From contig CAJTBO010000025.1 of NCBI GenBank assembly GCA_910573755.1, positions 1-64,000 on the forward strand: 64,000 nt of DNA, given 5' to 3'. The notes under the pieces were generated by a model. That model was not told where the DNA came from. It saw only the letters and a program-made list of their open reading frames with translations, and ran no database searches. The position numbers and the translations under genes are program-made. Every line of letters starts with the position of its first letter. Position 1 is the first letter of the stretch. Below, piece by piece: positions 35,346 to 44,178 of this stretch. This DNA comes from Lachnospiraceae bacterium. GTDB taxonomy: Bacteria; Bacillota; Clostridia; Lachnospirales; Lachnospiraceae.

Positions 35346-35981
35346 CTATATACATTTTTTGACCGGATGCCGGATCACCGTTTTCCATTTCTCCGGTGCG
35401 ACCCTCCGTGCATCCGATAAATAAATCTCATGATGGAGCCTCCCCTCTCCGAAATCATTCTCATAACCATGCTCCGAAAGAAACCGATCCATCTTTGCAA
35501 CGGTTGCCGGCTCCTCATCGAACGCCCCGATATGCATACATTGCACGCACAGTCCCTCTTTTATGGTCAGAAATTCCGCTTTGGAAAAATCCTGCTTTTT
35601 CTTCTTTTCCGCCTCGGAGAGCGCCCAGTCAAAATCCGCCTTTGTCACAAACTCCGGCAGACGGATCACGGATATCCAGTGAAACGCTTCTTTTCGGGTA
35701 TAATCTATTCCGTGTATCCCCTCCTGCCACCAGAATCCCTCCAGCGGCGGCACCACATAATCAAAATAACCTTCTATCTTATGGCTCCCCTTTTTACTCA
35801 TCTTAATGGTAAACGCGATTCCGTAAAGCATGCCGATGGCAGCCTTATATGCGCCGCCCTCCTCGTTGGGATCACCCTTTCCCCGGACCGCTATAAAATT
35901 CATCTCCGGTATATCTGCGATTTCCGGTTTATTCTTCGGCAGATAGAATTCTTTATATTCTTTTTTATAGTCAAACGCCAT
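35346..35981 (-). CDS. GyrI-like small-molecule-binding domain protein
   Basis: A 211-aa protein with GyrI-like/SOUL-type blocks: FDYKKEYKEFYLPKNKPEIADIPEMNFIAVRGKGDPNE, KMSKKGSHKIEGYFDYVVPPLEGFWW, and C-terminal GEGRLHHEIYLSDARRV. The family binds small aromatic or cationic ligands and is often found with regulators. Function is unknown. Positions 35055-35345 hold no convincing gene. Confidence 0.8.
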   Translation of the reverse strand: MAFDYKKEYKEFYLPKNKPEIADIPEMNFIAVRGKGDPNEEGGAYKAAIGMLYGIAFTIKMSKKGSHKIEGYFDYVVPPLEGFWWQEGIHGIDYTRKEAFHWISVIRLPEFVTKADFDWALSEAEKKKKQDFSKAEFLTIKEGLCVQCMHIGAFDEEPATVAKMDRFLSEHGYENDFGEGRLHHEIYLSDARRVAPEKWKTVIRHPVKKCI

Positions 35982-36020
35982 TTTTCTCTTTTCCTTTCTT
36001 ACGCTTTTCTTTCTTAATTA

Positions 36021-36047
36021 AAGTCGCTGCGCGACAGCACTAAAGAG
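36021..36047. repeat. 27-bp direct repeat, copy 1
   Basis: AAGTCGCTGCGCGACAGCAC and the following TAAAGAG recur exactly at 36138-36164. Each contains the palindrome GTCGC-tgc-GCGAC. The copy lies just upstream of the GyrI-like start codon. Confidence 0.85.
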
Positions 36048-36137
36048 TAAAGTCACTTTGGCACATATCTATGAGAGAAACTTTCATTCGAAAGGACCCT
36101 CATGAAAATTCCTCTCCTGCGCCTTCGCGACTTTACT

Positions 36138-36164
36138 AAGTCGCTGCGCGACAGCACTAAAGAG
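36138..36164. repeat. 27-bp direct repeat, copy 2 (overlaps the TfoX stop codon)
   Basis: Exact copy of 36021-36047, starting 117 bp away, overlapping the last codons of the TfoX-like gene. The hairpin GTCGC/GCGAC may help 3'-end formation there. Confidence 0.85.
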
Positions 36165-36504
36165 TTTTCTTAGCTGGACTTTTTTCACGTTTTTGCTTCT
36201 TTTTGGGCTCAGGCAACTCCTCGTAGATAGCCTCAAACAATCCCTTCAGGTATGCCGCGCTGTCCACGTCTTCCACCAGAAGCATGTCCTTTGCCCCCGC
36301 ATAGGGCGGCTCGAGCGTTCCGTCCGGAACATATTTCTTCGCCGCCTCCACGGGTTTTACGAGCAGCCTGTTGTCACATACATAGGCCGCGATCCTTCCT
36401 TTGTAATAAATGATATACTCTCCCATCATAGACCGGCAGGTGATATCTTCCAGACCGGATAACTGATCCAGTATAAAGCTGATATAATCTTTTGTTGTCG
36501 CCAT
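36157..36504 (-). CDS. TfoX N-terminal domain protein
   Basis: About 115 aa from the ATG at 36504 (AAGGAGG upstream). It matches the TfoX_N fold: DYISFILDQLSGLEDITCRSMMGEYIIYYKGRIAAYVCDNRLLVKP, then PPYAGAKDMLLVED. The C-terminus is lysine-rich. Stand-alone TfoX_N proteins are common in Firmicutes, and their role is unknown; a competence function should not be assumed. The 3' end is formed inside the 27-bp repeat. Confidence 0.85.
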   Translation of the reverse strand: MATTKDYISFILDQLSGLEDITCRSMMGEYIIYYKGRIAAYVCDNRLLVKPVEAAKKYVPDGTLEPPYAGAKDMLLVEDVDSAAYLKGLFEAIYEELPEPKKKQKREKSPAKKTL

Positions 36505-36553
36505 AGTCCGTCCTCCTTTTTCTGCCAATAACCTTTATCTGTCTTTCAATTGC

Positions 36554-37486
36554 CTATCCCCTGATATCTGATCCGGATTTTTCTTCGTACATCCTTGTCA
36601 CACTTTCCGCGATCCGCAAAAGTTCCCGCCTGATCTCATCCGGTTCCAGCACCTCCACCCGGTCCCGGAACGTTAAAAACCACTGGATCATATGCTCTTC
36701 ATCCGTATACTCACATTGAAACAGCAGTTTCCCGTCCTCCTGCACTTCAAAGCATGAAGGTCCAAATTCTTCTACCAGACGCCACCGCATCTTCGGTTCA
36801 AATACTGCCCTTACCTTTATCTTTCCCGGAAAGATCCGTTCATTTGACAGATCCGGTGCGGGGACCGCACGGGCTTCATACCGCCCGCCCGTTATTTCCG
36901 CCCTATCCATCCGGTTCAGCTTAAACAGCCGGAAATCCTCTCTTTCACAGCACCATCCCCACACATACCAGCTTGACCATTTAAAAATCAGGTAGTATGG
37001 CTCTATTTTTCTGCGGCTCTCCCCTCTCGGCGAGTAATAGAGAAAGGAAAACAACCTCCTTTCCTCGATCGCCGCCTGTATCATTTCGATCTTCGGCGCC
37101 AGAGAATTCTTATACCACGAAGACAGGTCGATCAGGATAGAATCCCTGCCGCTCACAAAACCGGAAGAACCTGTTTTTATCTTCTCCATCAACTGACTGT
37201 AATAATGGCTTCCGCTTACGCTGTCAAGGCTCCTGAGTCCTGCCAGGATCACCTGCATATCTTTTGAGGTCAGCAGCGTCCTGTCCATCCGGTAACCCTC
37301 CATAATACAGATACCGCCTCCCGCGCCCTGTTCCGTCCGGATCGGAATTCCGGCTTTGCAGAGGTCTTCGATATCTCTGTTGATGGTTCTCCGTGATACC
37401 TCAAATTTTTCCGCCAGTTTGGGCGCCGTCACTCTTTCTTCCTGTAATAATACGGAAAGTATTCCGATCAGTCTGTCTATCTTCAT
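36554..37486 (-). CDS. YafY-family WYL-domain transcriptional regulator
   Basis: A 310-aa protein: N-terminal winged helix (KLAEKFEVSRRTINRDIEDLCKAGIPI), WYL domain around residues 140-210 (FSFLYYSPRGESRRKIEPYYLIFKWSSWYVWGWC) and a C-terminal WCX domain. WYL regulators bind nucleic acid-type or other ligands and often repress stress genes. It is divergent from blaI. Confidence 0.9.
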   Translation of the reverse strand: MKIDRLIGILSVLLQEERVTAPKLAEKFEVSRRTINRDIEDLCKAGIPIRTEQGAGGGICIMEGYRMDRTLLTSKDMQVILAGLRSLDSVSGSHYYSQLMEKIKTGSSGFVSGRDSILIDLSSWYKNSLAPKIEMIQAAIEERRLFSFLYYSPRGESRRKIEPYYLIFKWSSWYVWGWCCEREDFRLFKLNRMDRAEITGGRYEARAVPAPDLSNERIFPGKIKVRAVFEPKMRWRLVEEFGPSCFEVQEDGKLLFQCEYTDEEHMIQWFLTFRDRVEVLEPDEIRRELLRIAESVTRMYEEKSGSDIRG

Positions 37487-37593
37487 TTGTCCTCCCTGTG
37501 TTTTCCATCATAACACGCCAAACACGACAACTGTATGTCATGTTTAATTTAGCATATTTTATTTTGCAGCACAAGAAAATTTTCTTTAACAAA

Positions 37594-37622
37594 TTGACAG
37601 CGCCCGAAAAAACATCTATATT
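37594..37622 (+). promoter_or_regulatory. Sigma-A promoter of blaI-blaR1
   Basis: TTGACA (37594-37599), a 17-bp spacer and TATATT (37617-37622). Confidence 0.75.
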
Positions 37623-37639
37623 ATATTTATCATTGCTTA

Positions 37640-37652
37640 TTACATCCGTAAG
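37640..37652 (+). promoter_or_regulatory. BlaI-type operator upstream of blaI
   Basis: TTACATCCGTAAG has the TTACA..(T/C)GTAA shape of BlaI/MecI boxes (one mismatch in the dyad) and lies just downstream of the expected transcription start, a place for autorepression. Confidence 0.6.
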
Positions 37653-37796
37653 AATTACGAAAATTCCCGGCTTGAAATATGAAATTTCCCCGCCTGATCA
37701 AGTGCCCGGTCAAACGTCCGGCAGAGCGGAGAACGGGAATCTTTGCAGAATATATGATTTTTATGATTGCTGTATCGAAAAAAGTGAAAGGAATGC

Positions 37797-38201
37797 GTGA
37801 TTGAAATGGGAAATTTACCGCAGATTTCCGAAGCCGAATATGAAGTAATGAAGATCGTATGGAAATACGCCCCGATCAGCACCAACGAGATCACGGAAAA
37901 ACTGTTGAAGACTACCGCATGGAGTCCTAAGACGATACAGACGCTGATCAAGCGTCTTGTAACCAAAGGAGCGCTCGCCTACGAAAAAGAGAGCCGGGTA
38001 TTTGTGTATACGCCGCTTGTAAAAGAAGGGGAATATATCGGTCAGGAAAGCCGTTCTTTTCTGAAGCGTTTTTATGACGGGGACATCACCGCCATGGTTT
38101 CTTCTTATCTGGAACATGACCGGCTCTCCGATGCGGAAATCGCAAAACTGCGTTCCCTGCTCTCCGGCCAGTCCGAAACTGCCGCAGAAGGAGACAGATG
38201 A
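37797..38201 (+). CDS. blaI: BlaI/MecI-family repressor
   Basis: A 134-aa winged-helix repressor: LPQISEAEYEVMKIVWKYAPISTNEITEKL, then WSPKTIQTLIKRLVTKGALAYEKESRVFVYTP, and a C-terminal dimerisation helix that BlaR1 cleaves in the known system. A GTG start at 37797 (AAAGGA upstream) is likely; an ATG at 37806 is possible. It ends 1 bp before the blaR1 start. It probably represses its own operon and the two genes at 39987-43964. Confidence 0.92.
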   Translation: MIEMGNLPQISEAEYEVMKIVWKYAPISTNEITEKLLKTTAWSPKTIQTLIKRLVTKGALAYEKESRVFVYTPLVKEGEYIGQESRSFLKRFYDGDITAMVSSYLEHDRLSDAEIAKLRSLLSGQSETAAEGDR

Positions 38202-38202
38202 T

Positions 38203-40011
38203 ATGCCGGATTTTATGATTCGCTTCCTGATCTGCAATATTTTTATCAGTATAGTTATCGGTATACTTCTGGCTGCCAGAGGGCTCTTTCAAAAATATCT
38301 GTCAGCCCGGATGCGGTATCACCTGTGGTTTTTCCTGTCGGGACTTCTCGCTGTTCCGTTCTGTCCTTTTCGATCAGCAGGTCCGGGACGGCTTTTTTCA
38401 ATACTGAAAAACCTGAACGGTTTTTCAGCTTCCGGCATGGATGCCGGCATAAACAAAACCGCAGATATTACAGGCACTGGAAATCTGATCTACGATTTTG
38501 CCCTTTCCGTAAACCGGAAAACGCCTTCCGCCGCCGGCTCTATCCTGTTTTGCATATGGATCGCAGGCATGTTTTTCATGCTTATGTTTCTGACCAGATC
38601 GGCGCTGCGCCTGCATCGGCTCAAACGCGCCGCACTCCCTTTGCAGAATGTCCGGGTCCGCAGATTATACCAGTGCTGTCTGAAGGAGGCAGGCATTGTA
38701 AAAAATATTCCCGTCTACAGCAGCGCCTTTCTGAAATCTCCTGTTATCACAGGTCTTTGGAAGCCCTCTGTCTATCTGCCGGTTTCTTTTGTTTCAGAAT
38801 GTCCTTCCGTAAATCTGCGGTATATGCTGCTGCACGAACTGCAGCATTACAGGCATAAGGATATCCCCGCCGGTTTTCTGATGAATATGATCCATGTTGT
38901 TTACTGGTTCAACCCTTTTGTTTTGTATGCTTTGAAAGAAATGCGCACCGACAGGGAGATTGCCTGCGACGCTTCCGTCTTAGGGATTCTTGACGAAACG
39001 GAGCGCGCCGGCTATGGTCATACACTGATCGATCTGGCGGAAAAGATCTCTCTTTCGCCCTTTCCTTTCGCCGCCGGAATCGGCGAAAGCAGAAAGCAGA
39101 TACACAGGCGTATCCGCAGCATCGCTTCCTATAGAAAGCCTGCCCGCCGGGATATCCGAAAAGGCATTGCCGCCTTTGTGCTGATCTGCGCTGTTCTTTC
39201 CTGCTTTGTTCCGATACTGTCCGCCCGCGCGGCAGATACCGGTACCTACCGCTGGAATCCTGCCCGCAGGCAGGTCGTTCTCACGGATCTTTCCGCTTAC
39301 TTCGGCGATTATGAGGGAAGCTTTGTCCTGTATGATCCGGAAAAAGACATCTGGAATATCTATGATATGGAACATGCCGTAAAGCGGGTATCCCCTGATT
39401 CCACCTACAAGATCTATGACGCGCTGTTTGCTCTGGAAGAGGGCGTCATCACCCCGTCCCGCTCGCTGATCTTATGGGACGGGAAAACATATCCGTTTGC
39501 ATCATGGAATGCGGACCAGACCCTCTCTTCCGCATTGACTTTTTCAGTCAACTGGTATTTTCAGGCTCTGGACGCACAGCTTGGAAGGGCAGCCATCGAC
39601 CGCTATATCCAAAATACCGGATACGGCAATCAGGATACAAGCGGCAGCCTCTCCTCCTACTGGATGGAATCCTCCCTGAAGATCTCCCCTGTCGAACAGG
39701 TCGAACTTCTGACAAAACTGTACACAAACCGCTTCGACTTTGCGCAGGAACATATCGATTCCGTTACGGACGCCATCCGCCTTTCTTCTTCCGGGGCGGG
39801 AACGCTTTACGGAAAGACCGGCACCGGAGATGTGAACGGGAAAAACAGAAACGGATGGTTTGTCGGCTATGTGGAAACCGCGGATAATACCTGCTTTTTT
39901 GCCGTGAATATCACTGCCGCGGATCATGCCGACGGGACAGCCGCGTCCGAGATCGCCTTGTCCGTTTTATCCGATCTGGGGATTTTTCAGACAGAAGAAA
40001 TCCTGTACTGA
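38203..40011 (+). CDS. blaR1: BlaR1/MecR1-type beta-lactam sensor-transducer
   Basis: A 602-aa protein from the ATG at 38203 (AAGGAG upstream). Three N-terminal membrane helices, then an M56 zinc metalloprotease with HELQH (211-215) and a second glutamate in REIACDASVL, another membrane helix at about 320-340, and a C-terminal penicillin-binding sensor with STYK (acylated Ser400), SVN (448-450) and KTG (538-540). All catalytic motifs are intact. Beta-lactam acylation should activate proteolysis of BlaI. No beta-lactamase gene is adjacent. Confidence 0.93.
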   Translation: MPDFMIRFLICNIFISIVIGILLAARGLFQKYLSARMRYHLWFFLSGLLAVPFCPFRSAGPGRLFSILKNLNGFSASGMDAGINKTADITGTGNLIYDFALSVNRKTPSAAGSILFCIWIAGMFFMLMFLTRSALRLHRLKRAALPLQNVRVRRLYQCCLKEAGIVKNIPVYSSAFLKSPVITGLWKPSVYLPVSFVSECPSVNLRYMLLHELQHYRHKDIPAGFLMNMIHVVYWFNPFVLYALKEMRTDREIACDASVLGILDETERAGYGHTLIDLAEKISLSPFPFAAGIGESRKQIHRRIRSIASYRKPARRDIRKGIAAFVLICAVLSCFVPILSARAADTGTYRWNPARRQVVLTDLSAYFGDYEGSFVLYDPEKDIWNIYDMEHAVKRVSPDSTYKIYDALFALEEGVITPSRSLILWDGKTYPFASWNADQTLSSALTFSVNWYFQALDAQLGRAAIDRYIQNTGYGNQDTSGSLSSYWMESSLKISPVEQVELLTKLYTNRFDFAQEHIDSVTDAIRLSSSGAGTLYGKTGTGDVNGKNRNGWFVGYVETADNTCFFAVNITAADHADGTAASEIALSVLSDLGIFQTEEILY

Positions 40012-42506
40012 TACGCCGGTATATTCCTCTCTCCGCCGTCCAGGATCCGGTTTCCCAGATATCCAAAACTCCCGTCCTGCTCAAACCGCACCGTAAGTTC
40101 ACAGGTGATCAGCGCATCGTTGCAGATCACCGTATCGCACACCGCGCATACCGTCAGCGTCAGCGTTCCATCCCCGTTCTCCTTTATCTCCGCCACCTCC
40201 GGCAGAGACGTTTCAAAAAAACTCAGAACATAACTGCCGCCCCTCACCGGAATCCACGGATACACCTGTTTCTCCGGATCAAACGCGGCGTATTTTCTGA
40301 GCTGCTCCGCAGACACCGGAAGATACGCCATGATCAGGCTTTCAAACTCCTCCTTCGGTATTCCCTCCCGGTACGCCTCTTCGGGAAACGCCTCCTGATT
40401 TTCCATCTCATACAGATATTCATACAACCCGTTATAATCCAGCTTCTCCATATGTTCCGCATCCCAGTCTGAACTCAGCAGGTTATTCCCCCGGTACCCG
40501 GGTATCCTGACGCACCTCCCGGAAAGTTCCCGCTGTCTTTTTGTCATGGGCTTTATCCTGACAAGACAGCTCCCGTCAACGATCTCCGTCACCTCCGGAT
40601 ACTCGGGCACGCACATCTTATAGCCAAACCATCCCCTTTTTGTATACTCCCATTCCGTTATCTTCGCGCAGGAAATATTGGAAATCCCCGGCTTATCCTC
40701 CCCGCTCCACACACTGCTGGCGGTCAGTATATACATATCTCTTCCGTCAAAAATAAATTTGCTTCTTCCGATCCCGCCGTCATACCGGATTTTATAGATC
40801 GCCAGCGAACCGTATTTTCCCTGTTCACATTCTCTTAAAAACCGATCCGCCTCCCTATAATTTTCCATATCGGAATACAGAACTGCCGTGGTCACGGGAA
40901 CGCCCGTCTTTTTCAGGTTATCCTGCATCAGAAAAACCATCTCATCGGAAAGAACCACCCCGGAAAGTTCCTCCCTGTCCGCCTGTTTATAAATATCCGA
41001 GACAAGTTCCATCATTCTGCAACAGTCATATTCGGCTTCTTTTCTCTCCTCTTCACTGACAGGGATGTCATAATCTTTTCTCATTCCGGCAGTGGGCAGT
41101 TCCAGTTCTTTCTCCTCCACCGAATTGGAAAGATACCGGAACGTCCCGTCCCCGAAAGGTTTCAAGACGATCGTATTGACAAAGGCACAGTCGGAATTAT
41201 AATCGGGCCACACGCCGTCCACTGTCAGCGTGACCGTGCCGTCCGCATTCTCCGTATAACCTGTCACTTCCCCGAAAGGCGGGTACTGCCTGCCCAGTAT
41301 CATTTCATACCGGTAGGCATTGCTCTCTTTCTCATATCCGCAGCAGCGCCGGAGCTGCTCTGCGGACACCGGGAAATATGTTGTCATGATCTTTTCATAC
41401 ACCTCCGCCGGGATCATACCATTCTCCGGCGTCAGATTTTCCCCGGCTGCCATGCGATAGATATCTTCAAACATACAGGGCATCAGAATATCCTCCACGC
41501 TGCCGCCATCCCAGTTTGTCACAAGCATATTGTAGTTCACATAGCTTAATCCTGCGATATACTTTTCTGTCAGTTCCCTGTATACATCCGGGAGCGGTTT
41601 TACCCGCCAGTACAGACGCAGGCTCGAATGAGGCATATTGTTCTCATACTGATAAATGAAATATCCCTTTTCTGTCAGGTTGATCTCCGCCAGATCACTC
41701 AGGGAAGTATCTCTCACCCCGGGCACACCGCCCTCCTGCCACCCGATCCCGATATAGTAAACCTGCAGCCTGCCCTCCCTGTAGAGAAAGTTTTTTACGC
41801 TGATCAGCCCGTCCTCATTTACATCAAATACGGTAAACCCGGCATCCAGTTTTTCCTGATATGCCTTATAAAACGCCTCGACCTTCTCCGGATTTTCCAT
41901 GTTACAGCCTTCCGTTATGCTTGTATAGCCCGCCTGCCCGAGAAGAGACACGGTTTCCGTGCGCATCGCCTGCGTAAATTCTTTGATATTGGAAGCAAAA
42001 GAAGGCCCTTCCTCCAGTTCGATATCCCGATATACCTTCCCGGCCTCTTCGGCGGCCTCCAAAGCCATCTCCTCAAGCCGCCTTTTTTCCTCCTCCGTAA
42101 ACAGGCTCTCATTCGCCTCCGGCAGGACTTTCTGCAGCGGCGCAGAATCCGTTTCCTCCTCTGTTCTGTCTGTTATTTCCCCGGTCTTTTCTTTTGATGT
42201 CTCTTCTGCTATTCCCCCGGTCTTTTCATTCGATATCTCTTCTGTATTTTCTCCCTCTATCGTGTCTCTTTGTAACGCTTCCTGTATTTTTCCGTCTTCT
42301 CTGCTTCTATTTTCCCTACTCCCCTCTCCCACTTCCTTATCGATTATACTGATAAATATATATATGCAGATGATCACACATAAGGTTCCGGCAAGCATAA
42401 CACGCTGTCTTGCGTATGGCTTCCCGGAAAATTCCCTGGTCTTTCTCCTGACTTTTCTCCCTGCTTTTTTCATAACAGCCATTAAAATCTCCGTTCTGTC
42501 CTTCAT
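39987..42506 (-). CDS. Large membrane-anchored protein with two repeats of a Lachnospiraceae envelope module
   Basis: An 839-aa protein with one N-terminal membrane helix (about 34-54), a Glu/Lys-rich region with EET.EKTGEI repeats (65-125), and a long extracytoplasmic part. Two copies of a module can be aligned by eye: N(M/N)L..(N/S)DWD...PAEVYEKIM.TYFPVSAEQLRR...DGTVTLTVDGV...DGTFRYLSN. A third copy is in the adjacent gene. I recall a DUF6070-like annotation for such proteins but did not verify it. It overlaps blaR1 by 25 bp tail-to-tail. It is read after the 42585-43964 gene from a promoter with BlaI boxes, so a beta-lactam-inducible envelope function is likely. Confidence 0.75.
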   Translation of the reverse strand: MKDRTEILMAVMKKAGRKVRRKTREFSGKPYARQRVMLAGTLCVIICIYIFISIIDKEVGEGSRENRSREDGKIQEALQRDTIEGENTEEISNEKTGGIAEETSKEKTGEITDRTEEETDSAPLQKVLPEANESLFTEEEKRRLEEMALEAAEEAGKVYRDIELEEGPSFASNIKEFTQAMRTETVSLLGQAGYTSITEGCNMENPEKVEAFYKAYQEKLDAGFTVFDVNEDGLISVKNFLYREGRLQVYYIGIGWQEGGVPGVRDTSLSDLAEINLTEKGYFIYQYENNMPHSSLRLYWRVKPLPDVYRELTEKYIAGLSYVNYNMLVTNWDGGSVEDILMPCMFEDIYRMAAGENLTPENGMIPAEVYEKIMTTYFPVSAEQLRRCCGYEKESNAYRYEMILGRQYPPFGEVTGYTENADGTVTLTVDGVWPDYNSDCAFVNTIVLKPFGDGTFRYLSNSVEEKELELPTAGMRKDYDIPVSEEERKEAEYDCCRMMELVSDIYKQADREELSGVVLSDEMVFLMQDNLKKTGVPVTTAVLYSDMENYREADRFLRECEQGKYGSLAIYKIRYDGGIGRSKFIFDGRDMYILTASSVWSGEDKPGISNISCAKITEWEYTKRGWFGYKMCVPEYPEVTEIVDGSCLVRIKPMTKRQRELSGRCVRIPGYRGNNLLSSDWDAEHMEKLDYNGLYEYLYEMENQEAFPEEAYREGIPKEEFESLIMAYLPVSAEQLRKYAAFDPEKQVYPWIPVRGGSYVLSFFETSLPEVAEIKENGDGTLTLTVCAVCDTVICNDALITCELTVRFEQDGSFGYLGNRILDGGERNIPAYQYRISSV

Positions 42507-42584
42507 TTTCCCTTACGATCAACCTCCCGTCCTGTTTTCTCTTTTTATTCCGCCTCCCGCCCCGTTTTCCTTATCCGCAACAGT

Positions 42585-43964
42585 TCAGCCTTCGGCTTCA
42601 CTGTTACCTTTATCATACAATATTTCCCGCTCTTCCCCCGACAGTCTTTTTGTATTCCACCATGCATCATACTCCTCCCCCTCATAGATCATCTGATTGG
42701 ATACATACTGAAAACTGCCGTCATCCAGCGGGCGGATCACCGTTTTATGCCGGTACGCCCCGGACGTGTTTTCCTTCGGATACACCGCATTCACAAAAAG
42801 CGTGACCGTACCGTCCCCGTTTTCCGTATAGGCCTCCACCTCTGGATATGGTATTTCGCAATACCCGCCTTCATAAAATCCCCTCGGCATGTACTCATAT
42901 GTCATATCCTCCGGAAAATAGACAGTACTCTCCCGCAGCGTCCGGGCGTTTATGTCGAAATATTTCCTTATGATCCCCTCAAAAATCTCCGCCGGTATCC
43001 GGTAGGCTGTCCCGGCATTCAGGTCCCCATCCGCCGTATAAGGAACCGGCTGTCCGCACATCATCTCATAACAGCAGTCAAACGCATCATAAAAATCCAG
43101 TTCCCCGAAATCCTCCTCACTCCAGTCCGTGAGAAACAGATTATTTTTTTCATAGCCCGCCGGCAGAATATATTTCCGGTTCAGTTCCCTGCAGGCTGCC
43201 TCCAGCGGCTGTATCCGCAGTGCCGTATGCTCCTTCATATCCTCCAGCACAAGCACATACATTTCTTCCGAAAACCAGCTTCCCGAAAAGATCAGATATC
43301 CCTCTTTTGTATACTCCCAATATTCCGCCTCATAACTTCCCGCCGCGGTCTTTTCCGCCGTTCCGTTTTTGTATACATATCCGCTCTTATTCACGGTTAT
43401 CTTCCCGTCCTTCGTCTGAAGATGATAGATAACAAATCCCGACGGATAATCAGTTACCGCAATCCTCAGTTCAGCCTCCTTTTTAGCCTCTGCCTTCTCA
43501 CAAAACCGGACCGCCTGTGCATATTCCGCCATATCCACCTGATTTTCGCTGTCAACAGCCGCATATCCCGCCTCCCCGAGTCCGTTTATGAGCCGGCTGA
43601 CTGTTTCGATATGATCCGGATCGTTTTTCTGTTCTGCCGTCTTATATAATTTCCTGCAAAGTTCCGCGATCTTTTCTGTTTCCTTTTCATCTGCTGCATC
43701 TTCCATATTCTCTGAATTCCCTATATCCCCTGCGCCTTCTATACTCTCTATATCCCCTATATTCTCCGCGCCCTCCAAATCCCTTACACCTTCATACCAA
43801 AAGTCATGTCCTTCACTGCGCATTTCTTCTTTCACAGCCTGTATCTCCGCCGCGGCATTTCCGCATCCGGAGATACCCGCCAGAAACATCACACCTGCCA
43901 TAACAATACCGCTTCTTTTTATCTGTGCTGACTTACCTGAACCCATAACCGTTTTCCTTTTCAT
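42585..43964 (-). CDS. Lipoprotein with one copy of the same envelope module
   Basis: A 459-aa protein with a lipobox-bearing signal (VMFLAGISGCGN), an acidic spacer with EGAGDIGNSENMED-type repeats, and a C-terminal domain homologous to the two modules of the downstream 839-aa protein (NNLFLTDWSEEDFGELD, IPAEIFEGIIRKYF, YTENGDGTVTLFVNAVYP, DDGSFQYVSNQ). It is exported and lipid-anchored. The promoter with two BlaI-type operators lies upstream. Confidence 0.78.
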   Translation of the reverse strand: MKRKTVMGSGKSAQIKRSGIVMAGVMFLAGISGCGNAAAEIQAVKEEMRSEGHDFWYEGVRDLEGAENIGDIESIEGAGDIGNSENMEDAADEKETEKIAELCRKLYKTAEQKNDPDHIETVSRLINGLGEAGYAAVDSENQVDMAEYAQAVRFCEKAEAKKEAELRIAVTDYPSGFVIYHLQTKDGKITVNKSGYVYKNGTAEKTAAGSYEAEYWEYTKEGYLIFSGSWFSEEMYVLVLEDMKEHTALRIQPLEAACRELNRKYILPAGYEKNNLFLTDWSEEDFGELDFYDAFDCCYEMMCGQPVPYTADGDLNAGTAYRIPAEIFEGIIRKYFDINARTLRESTVYFPEDMTYEYMPRGFYEGGYCEIPYPEVEAYTENGDGTVTLFVNAVYPKENTSGAYRHKTVIRPLDDGSFQYVSNQMIYEGEEYDAWWNTKRLSGEEREILYDKGNSEAEG

Positions 43965-43979
43965 TTCTGCTGACTTTTT

Positions 43980-43993
43980 CTTACATTTGTAAG
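43980..43993 (-). promoter_or_regulatory. BlaI-type operator near the lipoprotein start
   Basis: CTTACA-TT-TGTAAG is a perfect 6+6 dyad matching BlaI/MecI boxes, 15 bp upstream of the ATG. Confidence 0.75.
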
Positions 43994-44057
43994 ATTTTAT
44001 TCTCTTTTATTTCTGCTATTTCTGCAGCCCGTTTTCTGTACTTCTATGTGTTATATA

Positions 44058-44086
44058 ATATTACATCTGTAAGATTTATATGTCAA
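44058..44086 (-). promoter_or_regulatory. Promoter with embedded BlaI-type operator
   Basis: On the minus strand TTGACA (44081-44086), a 17-bp spacer and TAATAT (44058-44063). The dyad TTACA-TC-TGTAA at 44061-44072 overlaps the -10 box and the spacer, as in classical bla operators. Confidence 0.8.
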
Positions 44087-44139
44087 GTATCTGTATACAC
44101 AAAAAAACATTGTTTGATATCATTAAAGCCCCTTCTTGC

Positions 44140-44167
44140 GGGCACGGATATCCCGAAGGCCGTGCCC
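44140..44167 (-). terminator. Hairpin after the MFS gene
   Basis: GGGCACGG and CCGTGCCC pair perfectly with a 12-base loop; there is no clear U-tract. It lies about 20 bp past the MFS stop. Confidence 0.4.
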
Positions 44168-44178
44168 TTTCCGCTGTC

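Noticed and set aside
35164-35388. 74-codon minus-strand frame after the GyrI-like gene
   Set aside because: It overlaps the end of that gene, lacks a ribosome-binding site and family resemblance; an internal ATG at 35355 is no better. It was left unannotated.
38203-40011. BlaR1 as a true penicillin-binding enzyme or beta-lactamase
   Set aside because: The M56 protease domain with HELQH and membrane helices precede the penicillin-binding domain, which is the sensor-transducer layout.
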